The notes under the pieces were generated by a model. That model saw only the letters and a program-made list of their open reading frames with translations. It was not told the origin of the DNA and did not search any database. This document shows, one piece after another, positions 25,751 to 34,800 of a stretch of DNA of 64,000 nucleotides. Made by a program: the position numbers and the translations under genes. Position 1 is the stretch's first letter. Every line of letters starts with the position of its first letter. Origin of the DNA: Solibacter sp039934035 (lineage in GTDB: Bacteria; Acidobacteriota; Terriglobia; Bryobacterales; Bryobacteraceae). The stretch lies in contig JBDTMZ010000147.1 in NCBI GenBank assembly GCA_039934035.1, positions 62,001-126,000 on the forward strand. The letters are read 5' to 3'.

Positions 25751-25967
25751 CGAAGCAACGGGGCACGGCACTCGCGACAAGCTCTTGCCGCGAACTGCTT
25801 CTGGAGACCGCGCGAGTGGGATAGTCCATCCGAGCGCAGCTCTGACAGAGAGTGGCTTTTCCAGGTGGGATGGGCCATCGGTTTTTGTGGCCCGTCCTCT
25901 CGGCCTCGAAGCGCGAGACCGCGAGCGGGATGGCTCTGCCGAATCCATCCGAGCATCGCTCGGACCG

Positions 25968-25990
25968 GCCGCCTTCCGGCGGCGCGAACC
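25968..25990. repeat. REP-like palindromic element, family A copy 3 (half element)
   Basis: GCCGCC/GGCGGC with a TTCC loop (25968-25973, 25978-25983) is followed by GCGCGAAC, the same right end as the copy after dapF. Confidence 0.5.
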
Positions 25991-26105
25991 AGCGTTCGCC
26001 AGCGTCGTATTCCTTCGCTTTGCGGCCCGCGTAGTTACACTAATCCGCTCCTGAGCCCACCTAAGTTCTCATTTTCACCGGGCGCTATGATTGTAGAAAC
26101 GCGTC

Positions 26106-28142
26106 ATGTCAGACTTATCGAGCCGTATCCGGGAACTGGAAGTTCAACTGGCCCGCGAACGCGAGGCCCGTCAGAAACTGGAGCTCGCCCTACATCATAG
26201 CGACGCCCGCTTTCGCTCCATCGCCCGCAACCTCAGCGAGATGGTTCTGGCCTATGACATGGACCGCTCTCTTACCTATGTCAATCCGGCCGTCTTCTCC
26301 CTCACCGGATACGTGGCCGCGGATTTCGAAAAAAGTCAGTTCATCTGTTGGGTCCACCCGGACGACCGTGATCGCATGCTGGCTTATTGGGACCGCCTCT
26401 TCGTGGGACTCTCGTTCCACGACGAGGAGTATCGCCTCATCACACGCGACGGGCGCGTCAAGTGGATGACCGCCTCCTGGGGGCCGATTCTGGATGAGGG
26501 CGGCCGCCAGGTGGGCGTGCAGGGCAGGGAACGGGAAGTCACCCACCACCGCATGGCCGAAGAGACGCTGCGTGTCCGCGAGGAACGCTATCGCTCCCTG
26601 TTCGAAAATTCCCCGTTCCCGATGTGGGAAGAAGACTTTTCCCGCGTGAAACAGTTCCTGGACGAGTTGAAAGCGCGCGGCGTAACCGATATCTGCGCGC
26701 ACCTGATGGCCCACCGCCCCGATATCGAGGAATGTGTGCGCCGCATTCGCGTCCTCGACGTCAATGCCGCCGCGCGCGAATTCTACGGCGCTACCCGTGA
26801 AGAGTTGATGGTCGATCTCACCGGCATCTTCGATGATGCCGCCTACGAAGTGGTCTGCAAGGAACTCGGCGCCCTGGCCGAAAATAACTCGATGTTTCGC
26901 ACCGAGTTCGAAACCAAATCCGTGCGCGGCGAGATGCGGACCGTCACCATGATCGTTTCCCTGCCGCCCTCTCCCGGCGATTGGTCCCGCGTCATCGTCT
27001 CGTTCTTCGATATTACAGACCATAAGCGCCTCGAAGAGCAGATGCTCCAGTCACAGAAGCTGGAAAGCCTGGGCCGCCTCGCTGGTGGCATCGCCCACGA
27101 TTTCAACAATCTCCTGATGGTCATCCTCGGCTATAGCGATCTGCTGCGGGCCGATGTCAGCCTGCCGCCGCGCGTGCTTTCCGGCCTGCACGAAATCCAT
27201 AACGCCGGCGAGCGCGGCGCCGAACTCACCCAGCAGTTGCTGGCCTTCAGCCGCAAGCAGGTCGGACAGCCCCGTCCCCTCAGCGTCAACCAGCTCATTC
27301 AGGAATCGCTGGGCATGTTGCAGCGCGTCATCGGGGAGGATATTGAACTCGACGTGCGCCTCGATCCCGATGCCTGGACCGTCAAGGCAGATCGCGGCCA
27401 GATGCATCAGGTGCTGATGAATCTGGTGATCAACGGCCGCGAAGCCATGCCCGGCGGCGGTGTCCTCACCCTCGAGACCGGTAATGCTGCCGATCCCGCC
27501 GGCGACTTCCTCCGCCTCTCCGTGCGCGATACCGGAATCGGCATGGACGACCGCACGCGCCGGCACGCCTTCGAACCCTTCTTCACCACCAAATCCGTCA
27601 GCAAAGGGACCGGGCTCGGCCTCTCTACCGTTTTCGGCGTGGTTACCCAGGCCGGCGGCCATCTCACCGTCTCGAGCGAGCCCGGACGCGGTTCCGCCTT
27701 CGATCTCTACTTGCCCCGCCACACCGCCTCAGCCGAGCCGGACAAGCAACGCTCCGCCCCGAGCGTCGCCATACAGGCTGCCGGCACCGTGCTCCTGGTG
27801 GAAGACCAGGCCGATGTGCGGCGGCTCGCCGACGTCATCCTGCGCAATATGGGCTTCGACGTCCTCCAGGCCGAGGACGCCGCGCGCGCCATCGCTTTGG
27901 CCCAGAGCCATGACGGCCAGATCCACCTCCTGCTCACCGACGTCATCATGCCCGGCATGAACGGCCGCGAACTGGCCGACCGCCTGAAGAAACTCCGCCC
28001 CCAGACTAAGGTGCTGTTCATGTCCGGCTATACCGACCGCATCATGTGCCCCGATGGAATTCTCGATCCCACCGTGGCCTACCTCCAGAAGCCCTTCACC
28101 AGCGAACAGTTGACCGATGCCGTACGCATTGCCCTGGAATAG
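26106..28142 (+). CDS. Cytoplasmic PAS hybrid histidine kinase with C-terminal receiver
   Basis: The 678-aa protein has no membrane segment. A short N-terminal coiled coil leads to a PAS/PAC domain (about 30-150; FRSIARNLSEMVLAYDMD, VNPAVFSLTGY). A second PAS-like domain (about 160-310) carries an insert with DICAHLMAHRPDIEECVRRIRVLDVN. The kinase core has the HisKA box GGIAHDFNNLL with His331, then HATPase motifs NLVINGREAM, DTGIGM and GTGLGLSTVFG. A receiver ends the protein with phospho-acceptor Asp612 (LLTDVIMPG) and the conserved Lys in YLQKPF. The input is unknown. No dedicated response regulator is adjacent. Confidence 0.92.
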   Translation: MSDLSSRIRELEVQLAREREARQKLELALHHSDARFRSIARNLSEMVLAYDMDRSLTYVNPAVFSLTGYVAADFEKSQFICWVHPDDRDRMLAYWDRLFVGLSFHDEEYRLITRDGRVKWMTASWGPILDEGGRQVGVQGREREVTHHRMAEETLRVREERYRSLFENSPFPMWEEDFSRVKQFLDELKARGVTDICAHLMAHRPDIEECVRRIRVLDVNAAAREFYGATREELMVDLTGIFDDAAYEVVCKELGALAENNSMFRTEFETKSVRGEMRTVTMIVSLPPSPGDWSRVIVSFFDITDHKRLEEQMLQSQKLESLGRLAGGIAHDFNNLLMVILGYSDLLRADVSLPPRVLSGLHEIHNAGERGAELTQQLLAFSRKQVGQPRPLSVNQLIQESLGMLQRVIGEDIELDVRLDPDAWTVKADRGQMHQVLMNLVINGREAMPGGGVLTLETGNAADPAGDFLRLSVRDTGIGMDDRTRRHAFEPFFTTKSVSKGTGLGLSTVFGVVTQAGGHLTVSSEPGRGSAFDLYLPRHTASAEPDKQRSAPSVAIQAAGTVLLVEDQADVRRLADVILRNMGFDVLQAEDAARAIALAQSHDGQIHLLLTDVIMPGMNGRELADRLKKLRPQTKVLFMSGYTDRIMCPDGILDPTVAYLQKPFTSEQLTDAVRIALE

Positions 28143-28199
28143 CCTCGGGCGCGCGAATACCCGGCGATATGGCGAAGGGTATGCGAAAATACTGGATGA

Positions 28200-29531
28200 A
28201 TGACCGAGCCCATTACCGACTCCCTGACCGCCGCCACAGCGCAAATCCTGGCTGAAAAGATCCGTACCCGCCGTGCCCGCGTTGGGATCGTGGGCCTGGG
28301 CTACGTCGGCCTGCCCCTCGCCGTCGAATTCGCCCGCGCCGGCTTCACCGTGACTGGCATCGATGTCAGCGAAGAAAAAGTCCGCCGCGTGAACGAGGGC
28401 GATTCCTACATCGGCGACATCCCGAGCGCCGTGCTTGCCCCCCTCGTCCAAGCCGGCAAATTGCGCGCCACCACCGATTTCCGCGCCGCGCTCGAACTCG
28501 ACACCATCAATATCTGCGTCCCCACCCCGCTGCGCAAAACCAAAGACCCGGACATGAGCTTCATCGTCTCGGCCAGTAACGAAATCGCGCAATACTTCCA
28601 CGCGGGCCTGCTGGTGATCCTCGAATCCACCACCTATCCAGGCACCACCGATGAATTGGTGCTGCCCATCCTCTCCAAGAGCGGTTTGCAGGTCGGCCAG
28701 GATTTCTTCCTCTGTTTTTCGCCGGAACGCGTGGACCCGGGCAACCCCAAGTACCAGACCGTCAATATCCCCAAAGTGGTAGGCGGCTGCACGCCGGCCT
28801 GCACCGAAATGGGGCGGCTGTTCTATGAGCAGGCCCTGGAACACGTGGTGCCGGTCAGTTCCACCCAGGTGGCCGAGATGGTCAAACTGCTGGAAAACAC
28901 CTTCCGCATGATCAATATCGGGTTGGTCAACGAAATCGCGATCATGTGCGACCGCATGGGTATCAATGTCTGGGAAGTGATCGATGCGGCGGCTACTAAG
29001 CCGTTTGGTTTCATGCCTTTCTACCCGGGTCCCGGGCTCGGTGGACACTGCATTCCGATCGATCCGTTCTATCTCTCCTGGAAAACCAAACAGGCGGGCA
29101 TCGAAGCGCGCTTCATCGATCTGGCAGGCTACATCAATGGACAGATGCCCCACTTCGTCGTCGACAAGGTCCAAAATGCCCTCAATGACGCCGGCAAGCC
29201 GGTCAAGGGCTCCAAAATTCACGTCATGGGCGTCGCCTACAAACGAGATATCGCCGATATGCGCGAATCGCCCGCCCTCGATGTGATGATGCTGCTGGAG
29301 CGCCGCGGCGGCACGCTTACCTACAGCGATCCCCACGTTGCCACTCTGCACCTCGAAAACGCCGTGCATCAGGCGCTGCCCGAAAGCGCCGCGGCGGACG
29401 CCGATTGCGTCATCATCATCACCGACCACGCCGCCTTCGACTACTCCGCGTTGGTCGAACGCTGCCGCCTCATCGTCGATACGCGCAACGCCCTCAAGGG
29501 CGTGCAGTCATCCAAGATTGTTCGTTTGTAA
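28200..29531 (+). CDS. UDP-N-acetylhexosamine 6-dehydrogenase (nucleotide-sugar dehydrogenase)
   Basis: The 443-aa protein starts with the NAD-binding Rossmann motif GIVGLGYVGLPLAVEFA. It contains ICVPTPLRKTKDPDMS, LESTTYPGTTDE, FSPERVDPGN and VKLLENTFRMINIGLVNE. The active-site segment GLGGHCIPIDPFYLSWK holds the catalytic Cys284. The pattern is that of WbpA/CapL-type enzymes, which make UDP-N-acetylglucosaminuronate (or the mannos- isomer) for capsule or O-antigen. No glycosyltransferase or polymerase cluster is adjacent, so it serves an envelope polysaccharide encoded elsewhere. It lies 57 bp after the histidine kinase. Confidence 0.9.
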   Translation: MTEPITDSLTAATAQILAEKIRTRRARVGIVGLGYVGLPLAVEFARAGFTVTGIDVSEEKVRRVNEGDSYIGDIPSAVLAPLVQAGKLRATTDFRAALELDTINICVPTPLRKTKDPDMSFIVSASNEIAQYFHAGLLVILESTTYPGTTDELVLPILSKSGLQVGQDFFLCFSPERVDPGNPKYQTVNIPKVVGGCTPACTEMGRLFYEQALEHVVPVSSTQVAEMVKLLENTFRMINIGLVNEIAIMCDRMGINVWEVIDAAATKPFGFMPFYPGPGLGGHCIPIDPFYLSWKTKQAGIEARFIDLAGYINGQMPHFVVDKVQNALNDAGKPVKGSKIHVMGVAYKRDIADMRESPALDVMMLLERRGGTLTYSDPHVATLHLENAVHQALPESAAADADCVIIITDHAAFDYSALVERCRLIVDTRNALKGVQSSKIVRL

Positions 29532-29656
29532 CATTAATTTGTGAAAGTACCGAATAATTGTGGGAATACCCAATAGCTCTAAAGATCCCTCCTGCTCCCG
29601 GTTGACAACGGGGGGCAAACTCTCCAATCTATAGGTGTAGGACTAGCGAGGATGCG

Positions 29657-30721
29657 ATGAGACTGGTTTCGCCTGCGTTACTATCGGTATCTCTCCTGTC
29701 GCTGGCGGTACTTCCCGCAGTGGCTCAACCCGTGATCTCCGCCAAAAGCGGCGTGATCTCTTACGTCATCGGACACGTCCTGGTGGACGACCGGGAAGTC
29801 AAACAGTCCGAAACCAAAGTCACTGAAATCAAAGAGAATGGCGTCCTGAAGACGGAAGAGGGGCGGGCCGAAGTCCTGCTCACATTGGGTTCGATTTTGC
29901 GGGTTGGCGACAATGCCAGCCTCAAAATGCTGACCACCCGCCTGATCGATACCCGGGTGGACCTGCTCAGCGGCACCCACATCCTGGAAGTGGCCGACGT
30001 TAATAAGGACAACAACCTGACCATCGTCATGAAGGACACGACGGCGGTCATTACCAAGCGCGGGCTGTACCGTTTCGATGTCGAACAGTCACGCATCAAG
30101 GTGTTCGACGGCGTGTTGGGTGTCACCAGGAACGGTCAGAGTACCCTCGTCGGCTCCGGCAAAGTGATGGACACCAATACCGCGAGCGTAGAAAAATTCG
30201 ACAAAGAAGCCACCGACCCCTTGGACAACTGGGCCAAGCGCCGCGCCGAGCTGGTCGCCATGGCAAACACTTCCTCCGCCAAGCAGGTGCACGATTATGG
30301 CTGCGCGCCGGGCAGCAATTTTGCCGCGGTCAACGTACCTTCGAACAGTCCCTGCAACAACCCCTGCGGCGGCTGGCGCTACAACCCGTGGTTTGGCACC
30401 GTTACCTACGTCCCCTGTTCCGGCAATGTCTACAGCCCCTACGGATACCGTTACTATAGTCCCTACAACGTGATGCGGGCGTATTACGTTCCACCGCCCG
30501 TGCAGCCTCCGAGCATGGGAGGGGGTGGTTTCGGAAATTCCGGCAGCTATGGCGGGATCCAGCAGACCTCCGGCGGGTATTCCGGCGCGATGTCTACCGC
30601 GACTTCCGCGCCGTCGGTTTCTTCCCCAACGGCGGCGCCTGCCTCCAGTACCAGCACCTCTTCGTCGGCCGGAACGGCGGCCAGCGGCGCCGGCGGTGGT
30701 GGTGGCGGTCGCGGCAAATAA
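29657..30721 (+). CDS. FecR-domain secreted protein with Pro/Tyr- and Gly/Ser-rich tail
   Basis: The 354-aa protein has a signal peptide (MRLVSPALLSVSLLSLAVLPAVA). A FecR-like beta domain spans about residues 35-175 (GVLKTEEGRAEVLLTLGSILRVGDNASLKML, VDLLSGTHILEVADV, ITKRGLYRFDV). There is no membrane anchor as in true FecR anti-sigma factors, so it is probably periplasmic or secreted. Residues of about 220-270 form a Cys- and Tyr-rich segment (CNNPCGGWRYNPWFGTVTYVPC). The C-terminus is Gly/Ser/Thr/Ala low complexity. No sigma or receptor gene is next to it. A strong hairpin terminator follows. Confidence 0.8.
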   Translation: MRLVSPALLSVSLLSLAVLPAVAQPVISAKSGVISYVIGHVLVDDREVKQSETKVTEIKENGVLKTEEGRAEVLLTLGSILRVGDNASLKMLTTRLIDTRVDLLSGTHILEVADVNKDNNLTIVMKDTTAVITKRGLYRFDVEQSRIKVFDGVLGVTRNGQSTLVGSGKVMDTNTASVEKFDKEATDPLDNWAKRRAELVAMANTSSAKQVHDYGCAPGSNFAAVNVPSNSPCNNPCGGWRYNPWFGTVTYVPCSGNVYSPYGYRYYSPYNVMRAYYVPPPVQPPSMGGGGFGNSGSYGGIQQTSGGYSGAMSTATSAPSVSSPTAAPASSTSTSSSAGTAASGAGGGGGGRGK

Positions 30722-30741
30722 AGCTTTACGCTCCAGTTTCA

Positions 30742-30779
30742 ACTTTCGGCCTGCACCCGTGACGGGGCAGGCCGAAAGT
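30742..30779. terminator. Long hairpin between convergent genes
   Basis: ACTTTCGGCCTGC (30742-30754) and GCAGGCCGAAAGT (30767-30779) form a perfect 13-bp stem; an inner CCCG/CGGG extends it. It lies between the FecR-like gene and the convergent receiver gene. There is no long T run on either side, but the stem strength supports bidirectional termination. Confidence 0.7.
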
Positions 30780-30823
30780 GTTTAGCCTTACGTAACTTGT
30801 TGGGGAAAATAGAGGGGCGAGAA

Positions 30824-31261
30824 TTACGCGGTCCGCAGCACGCGGTACCGGCGCGATGCGCGCAGCCCGATCAATTCGGCAACCTCGGTGAGCAGGTTGG
30901 GCAGATTCTCTGTGTAGATCGACATATGGTGCGCCCCGCGGGACGTCCGCCCTTTGGAAGATGGAGGTTCGTAGGAGGTGACCTGCGCCGTGGCCGGGCG
31001 ATAATCCTTCACCTTGGCGTAGGCCAGAATATTACGCGGCACATTGGAATCGGTCAAAACCAGCGAATAGCGCCCTTCGTCCAACTTAGACATCGCTTCC
31101 GATGGGGATGCAGCCACATCCACGCAATAGCCGCCTGCCTGAAGGATGGTCTGCAGGGCTAAGCGGGACGCAAGATCGCCATGCACCAATAACACTCGGG
31201 AAAGGTCAAGGGACCGCCCCGAATTATTGCTGGTGGACAGCAGATTAGTGGCCTTACTCAT
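30824..31261 (-). CDS. Receiver-like protein with atypical C-terminal half
   Basis: The 145-aa protein has a CheY-like first half: RVLLVHGDLASRLALQTILQAGGYCVDVAAS, then YSLVLTDSNVP with a phospho-acceptor-like Asp (about residue 71) and VTSY at the position of the conserved Thr/Ser. The acidic pair at the start is reduced to a single Asp (VHGD). The expected Lys near the end is missing; instead there is SKGRTSRGAHHMSIYTENLPNLLTEVAEL. It may be a pseudo-receiver that works without phosphorylation. It is alone on the minus strand, divergent from the MarR gene. Confidence 0.65.
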   Translation of the reverse strand: MSKATNLLSTSNNSGRSLDLSRVLLVHGDLASRLALQTILQAGGYCVDVAASPSEAMSKLDEGRYSLVLTDSNVPRNILAYAKVKDYRPATAQVTSYEPPSSKGRTSRGAHHMSIYTENLPNLLTEVAELIGLRASRRYRVLRTA

Positions 31262-31421
31262 TCCAATACTTTTACTCTAACCTGAGAATCGGCGTTTTTA
31301 ACCCTTTTTTTTCAGTGGATTATATCGATCGTAGGGCGGGAGTGTACACGCGCTTGTCCTGGACCTGCCGCAAGTCTATCTTTAGAACATTGTGAATAAT
31401 GCTAGGCTCGGAGGAAGCCAT

Positions 31422-31865
31422 ATGGACGCCAGCGGGATTCACCTTTGGTTAGTACTCTGGAAAGCCTATGAATCGATTCGCTCTCATGCCGTGCGGCACA
31501 TCCGTGCCTTGGGGCTAGGCTTCTCCGACTTCGCGGTCCTTGAGGCTCTGCTGCATAAGGGTCCCACTCCGGTAAACACCATCGGTGGCATGATTCACCT
31601 CACAAGCGGTTCGATCACCACCGCGGTGGACCGCCTGGAGCGTAAAGACCTGGTCAAGCGCTGCTCTGACGAGTCCGATCGCCGCGCCCGCGTCGTTCAT
31701 CTGACCGAGAGCGGCCGGAAACTGATCGAGTGCGCCTTTGCCGACCACGTGCGCGCCCTCGAAGAAGCCACCTCAGGACTTACGCCCGCGGAGCGGGCGG
31801 AAGCAGTAAAGCTACTGAAAAAATTAGGTTTAAGCGCCAAAACTAAAGATCTACCAGTCTCCTGA
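31422..31865 (+). CDS. MarR family transcriptional regulator
   Basis: The 147-aa protein starts at ATG 31422, preceded by GGAGG; a GTG at 31392 is a less likely alternative. The winged-helix core is clear: FSDFAVLEALLHKGPTPVNTIGGMIHLTSGSITTAVDRLERKDLVKRCSDESDRRARVVHLTESG. Recognition helix and DRR wing are intact. MarR proteins are dimeric repressors released by small ligands. The gene lies 12 bp before the large hybrid kinase in the same direction, which suggests it shares an operon with it. No obvious palindrome was found upstream. Confidence 0.88.
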   Translation: MDASGIHLWLVLWKAYESIRSHAVRHIRALGLGFSDFAVLEALLHKGPTPVNTIGGMIHLTSGSITTAVDRLERKDLVKRCSDESDRRARVVHLTESGRKLIECAFADHVRALEEATSGLTPAERAEAVKLLKKLGLSAKTKDLPVS

Positions 31866-31877
31866 CGATAGTTTGTT

Positions 31878-34800
31878 ATGCTGGGGCCAAGCTTGATGCC
31901 CAATCGTCGCGATGGCGGAGGCGTGCTACCCTCCTCCAGGCTGGCACCGTTCCTGCTTCCCCTTCTATTCACGATCGTTGCGGCCTCCATCGGCGGGGTG
32001 ACCTGGCGCTTTTACGTCGAACAGAAGGAAGTCTCCGATCGCGCCCTGCACGCTCAACTAATCACCACCCTCGAGGGCAAGATCCGCCAGATTGTGGAGT
32101 GGCGCCGCGAACGCCGTGGCCAAGCCAGGATTATTTCCACAGGAACCTTTGCCGTCAACACGTTACGACGGGCGATCGGCGGTCGCGCCTCGCCGGCGGA
32201 AGTGGCCGTTCTGCAGGAGAGGCTGCGCTCCATTTGCGCCAACCTCCGCTACGCCGGCGCCGTCTTGGTGGACGCCGATGGCAAGGTCATCCTCTGGGAG
32301 GGCCGCAAGTTCGGCGACCAGGAACACCTGCGGCGGGTCATGCGACAGGTGATCGAGGCAGCCGATACCGTGGAGCGCGATTTCGACGTCGGTGAACGGA
32401 CCCACCTGCCGCACACCGCCATCAATATTCCGCTACGCGACGGTCCCGGCCAGCCCATTTTCGGGGGGCTCCTGCTCTCGATCGACGCCAACGAGTACCT
32501 CGAACCGCTGCTTTCCTGGCCGCTGCCGACTCGCACGGGAGAAGCTCTGCTGGTCCGCCGCGAAGAAGATGCCGTTCTGTTCCTGACCGGTACGCGGGGC
32601 AACCCACAGGCCGCCTTGCGGCAGCGCGTCCCGCTCGAACGCCCCAATGCCGTTGAAGTGCTGGCCACCGATGGCCGGACAGGGGTGGTCACGGGCGTTG
32701 ACTATCGCGGTGTTCCGGTTCATGCCGCGATGCGCGCGGTTCCCGATACTCCCTGGTTTCTGATCGCTAAGATTGACGAATGGGAGGCCACCGAACCGCT
32801 GCGGCGGCGCAGTTTGCTGCTCGGGGTCACGGCGCTTTCCCTGATCCTCCTGTCCGCCGGTTTGCTGTGGTTCCTCTGGCGCCGCGAACAGTTGGCCCAG
32901 TATCAGTCGCGCCTCGAGGCCGAGGCGGCCCACCGCCGCATGAGCGATCAGTACAGCTCGCTCAGCCGCCTGGCGAACGACGTCATCCTGCTGATGGACC
33001 CCAACGGCGTGATCCTCACAGCGAATGACAGCGTTGCCCGCGTATACGGCTTCCAGCCTGGGGAAATCCAGGGCAGGCATGTAAGGGAGTTACGGGCGTC
33101 GGGGAGCGAGGCAACTTTTGCCAGGCAATGGGACTTGGCGCGGGAGTGCGGTTCGCTGGTCTTCGAAACCGTGCACAGGCGGCGGGATGGCAGCGAATTC
33201 CCCGTGGAAGTCAGCACCCGCACCGTGCCCATGGACGGCCAGATGCTCCAACAATCCATCCTCCGGGACGTCAGCGACCGGAAGCACGCGGAGCGTGAAC
33301 TGTCGGAGAGCGAAACGCGTTTCCGGCAACTGGTCGAAGGGGCTCCTTACGGCATTCTGGTGGTCGAAGAGACCCGGATCCTCTACGCCAACCCGGAGGC
33401 CCTGCGCCTGTTTGGCGCCTCTGCCAAGGTCGGGCTGGCCGGACAATCGCTGCTGGACCGCGTCCCGGCCGAGGATCGCGAAGAACTGGCACTCCGCTTA
33501 GGGGCAGTCGCCGCCGAACTGCAGCCGAAAGCCGTCGAGCGAGGCTACTTGCGCATCGATGGGCACCCCTTCTGGGCCGGCGTCTCCGCCACCCGGATCA
33601 TCTACAGCGGGCGTCCCGCGGCCCTGCTCTTCCTCAGCGATATCACCGCGCGCCGCGCCGCCGATGAAGATCGCGCCCGTCTGGAAGAGCAACTGCGCCA
33701 CGCGCAGAAGTTGGAAAGCGTGGGCCGGCTGGCCGGCGGCGTGGCGCACGATTTCAATAACTACCTCACCGTGATCAACGGCTACTGCGACATGCTGCTC
33801 TCTGGCGAACTGCCGGACGACGAAATTCGCGAGAGTCTGTCCGAAGTCCGCGCCGCCGGGGAGCGCGCGGCCTCCGTGACCCAGCAGTTGTTGACTTTCA
33901 GCCGCAAGCAGATTGCCGAACCGCGCGTCGTGGATCTCAACCAGGTGGTGCGCGATTCGGAGCAACTGCTGCGCCGTCTGATTGGCGAAGACGTCCGCAT
34001 GGTCAGCCGGGTACACGCCCATGCCAGCTATGTGTTGGCCGACCCGTCCCAACTCGGTCAGGTACTGATGAACCTGGTCATCAATTCGCGCGACGCAATG
34101 CCCGGCGGCGGCAGCATCACGATCGAAATCTCCGAGAAGGAAATCGGCTCCGCGGATGAGACCCGTCGAGATAGGGCGCCTGGCCGCTATGCGGTGCTCT
34201 CGGTAGCCGATACCGGACTTGGCATCGACCGCAAGACGCTGGCCCGCATCTTCGAACCCTTCTTCACCACCAAGTCCGTGGGTACCGGTACGGGACTCGG
34301 GCTGAGCACGGCCTACGGAATCGTGCGGCAGGCGGGCGGCTGGATCGACGTGCAGAGCGCTCCCGGCGCCGGGGCGCGTTTCGACGTCTGGCTGCCGTTG
34401 ACCCAAGCCGAGGCCCCTGCCCTCCCGGCACCAGCAACTGCCGGCGGGGCCGCGCGCGGTCATGAAACTCTGCTCATCGTGGAAGATCAGGCGGATGTCC
34501 GCCGCCTCACTCTCTCCATCCTGCGGGCCGCGGGCTACCGGCTCCTGGAAGCCGCCAGCGGCGAAGCGGCGCTGCGAGTCAGCGCGGAACATGCGGGCCG
34601 GATCGACCTGCTGGTTACCGATGTGATCATGCCGGGGTTGAATGGACGCCAATTGGCGGAACGCCTGGTGGCGCAGCGTCCCGACCTGAGAGTGCTCTAC
34701 ACTTCGGGTTACGCCTCCGAAGTGATTGCCCGGCAAGGCTCGCTCGATCCGGGCCTGGAATACCTCCGCAAGCCCTTCGGCGCGCCGGAACTGAATGCCA

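Larger units (their letters stand above)
25678..26105. other. 428-bp intergenic mosaic of palindromes and a degenerate direct repeat
   Basis: No protein-like frame with a start signal was found. The stretch holds family A palindromes at 25712-25750 and 25968-25990. A diverged direct repeat of about 45 bp also lies here (25804-25845 and 25914-25965), both copies sharing GAGACCGCG, GCGGGAT or GTGGGAT, and TCCATCCGAGC. The last 60 bp carry the histidine kinase leader. Confidence 0.55.

Noticed and set aside
25704..26054. Overlapping open frames in the spacer after the coiled-coil gene as a hypothetical protein
   Set aside because: The sequence is made of palindromes and a direct repeat, the frames have no ribosome-binding site and several frames are open at once.
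29602..29635. TTGACA and TATAGG before the FecR-like gene as a promoter
   Set aside because: The distance between the two boxes is 22 bp, too long for sigma70, and the 17-bp position holds CAATCT.
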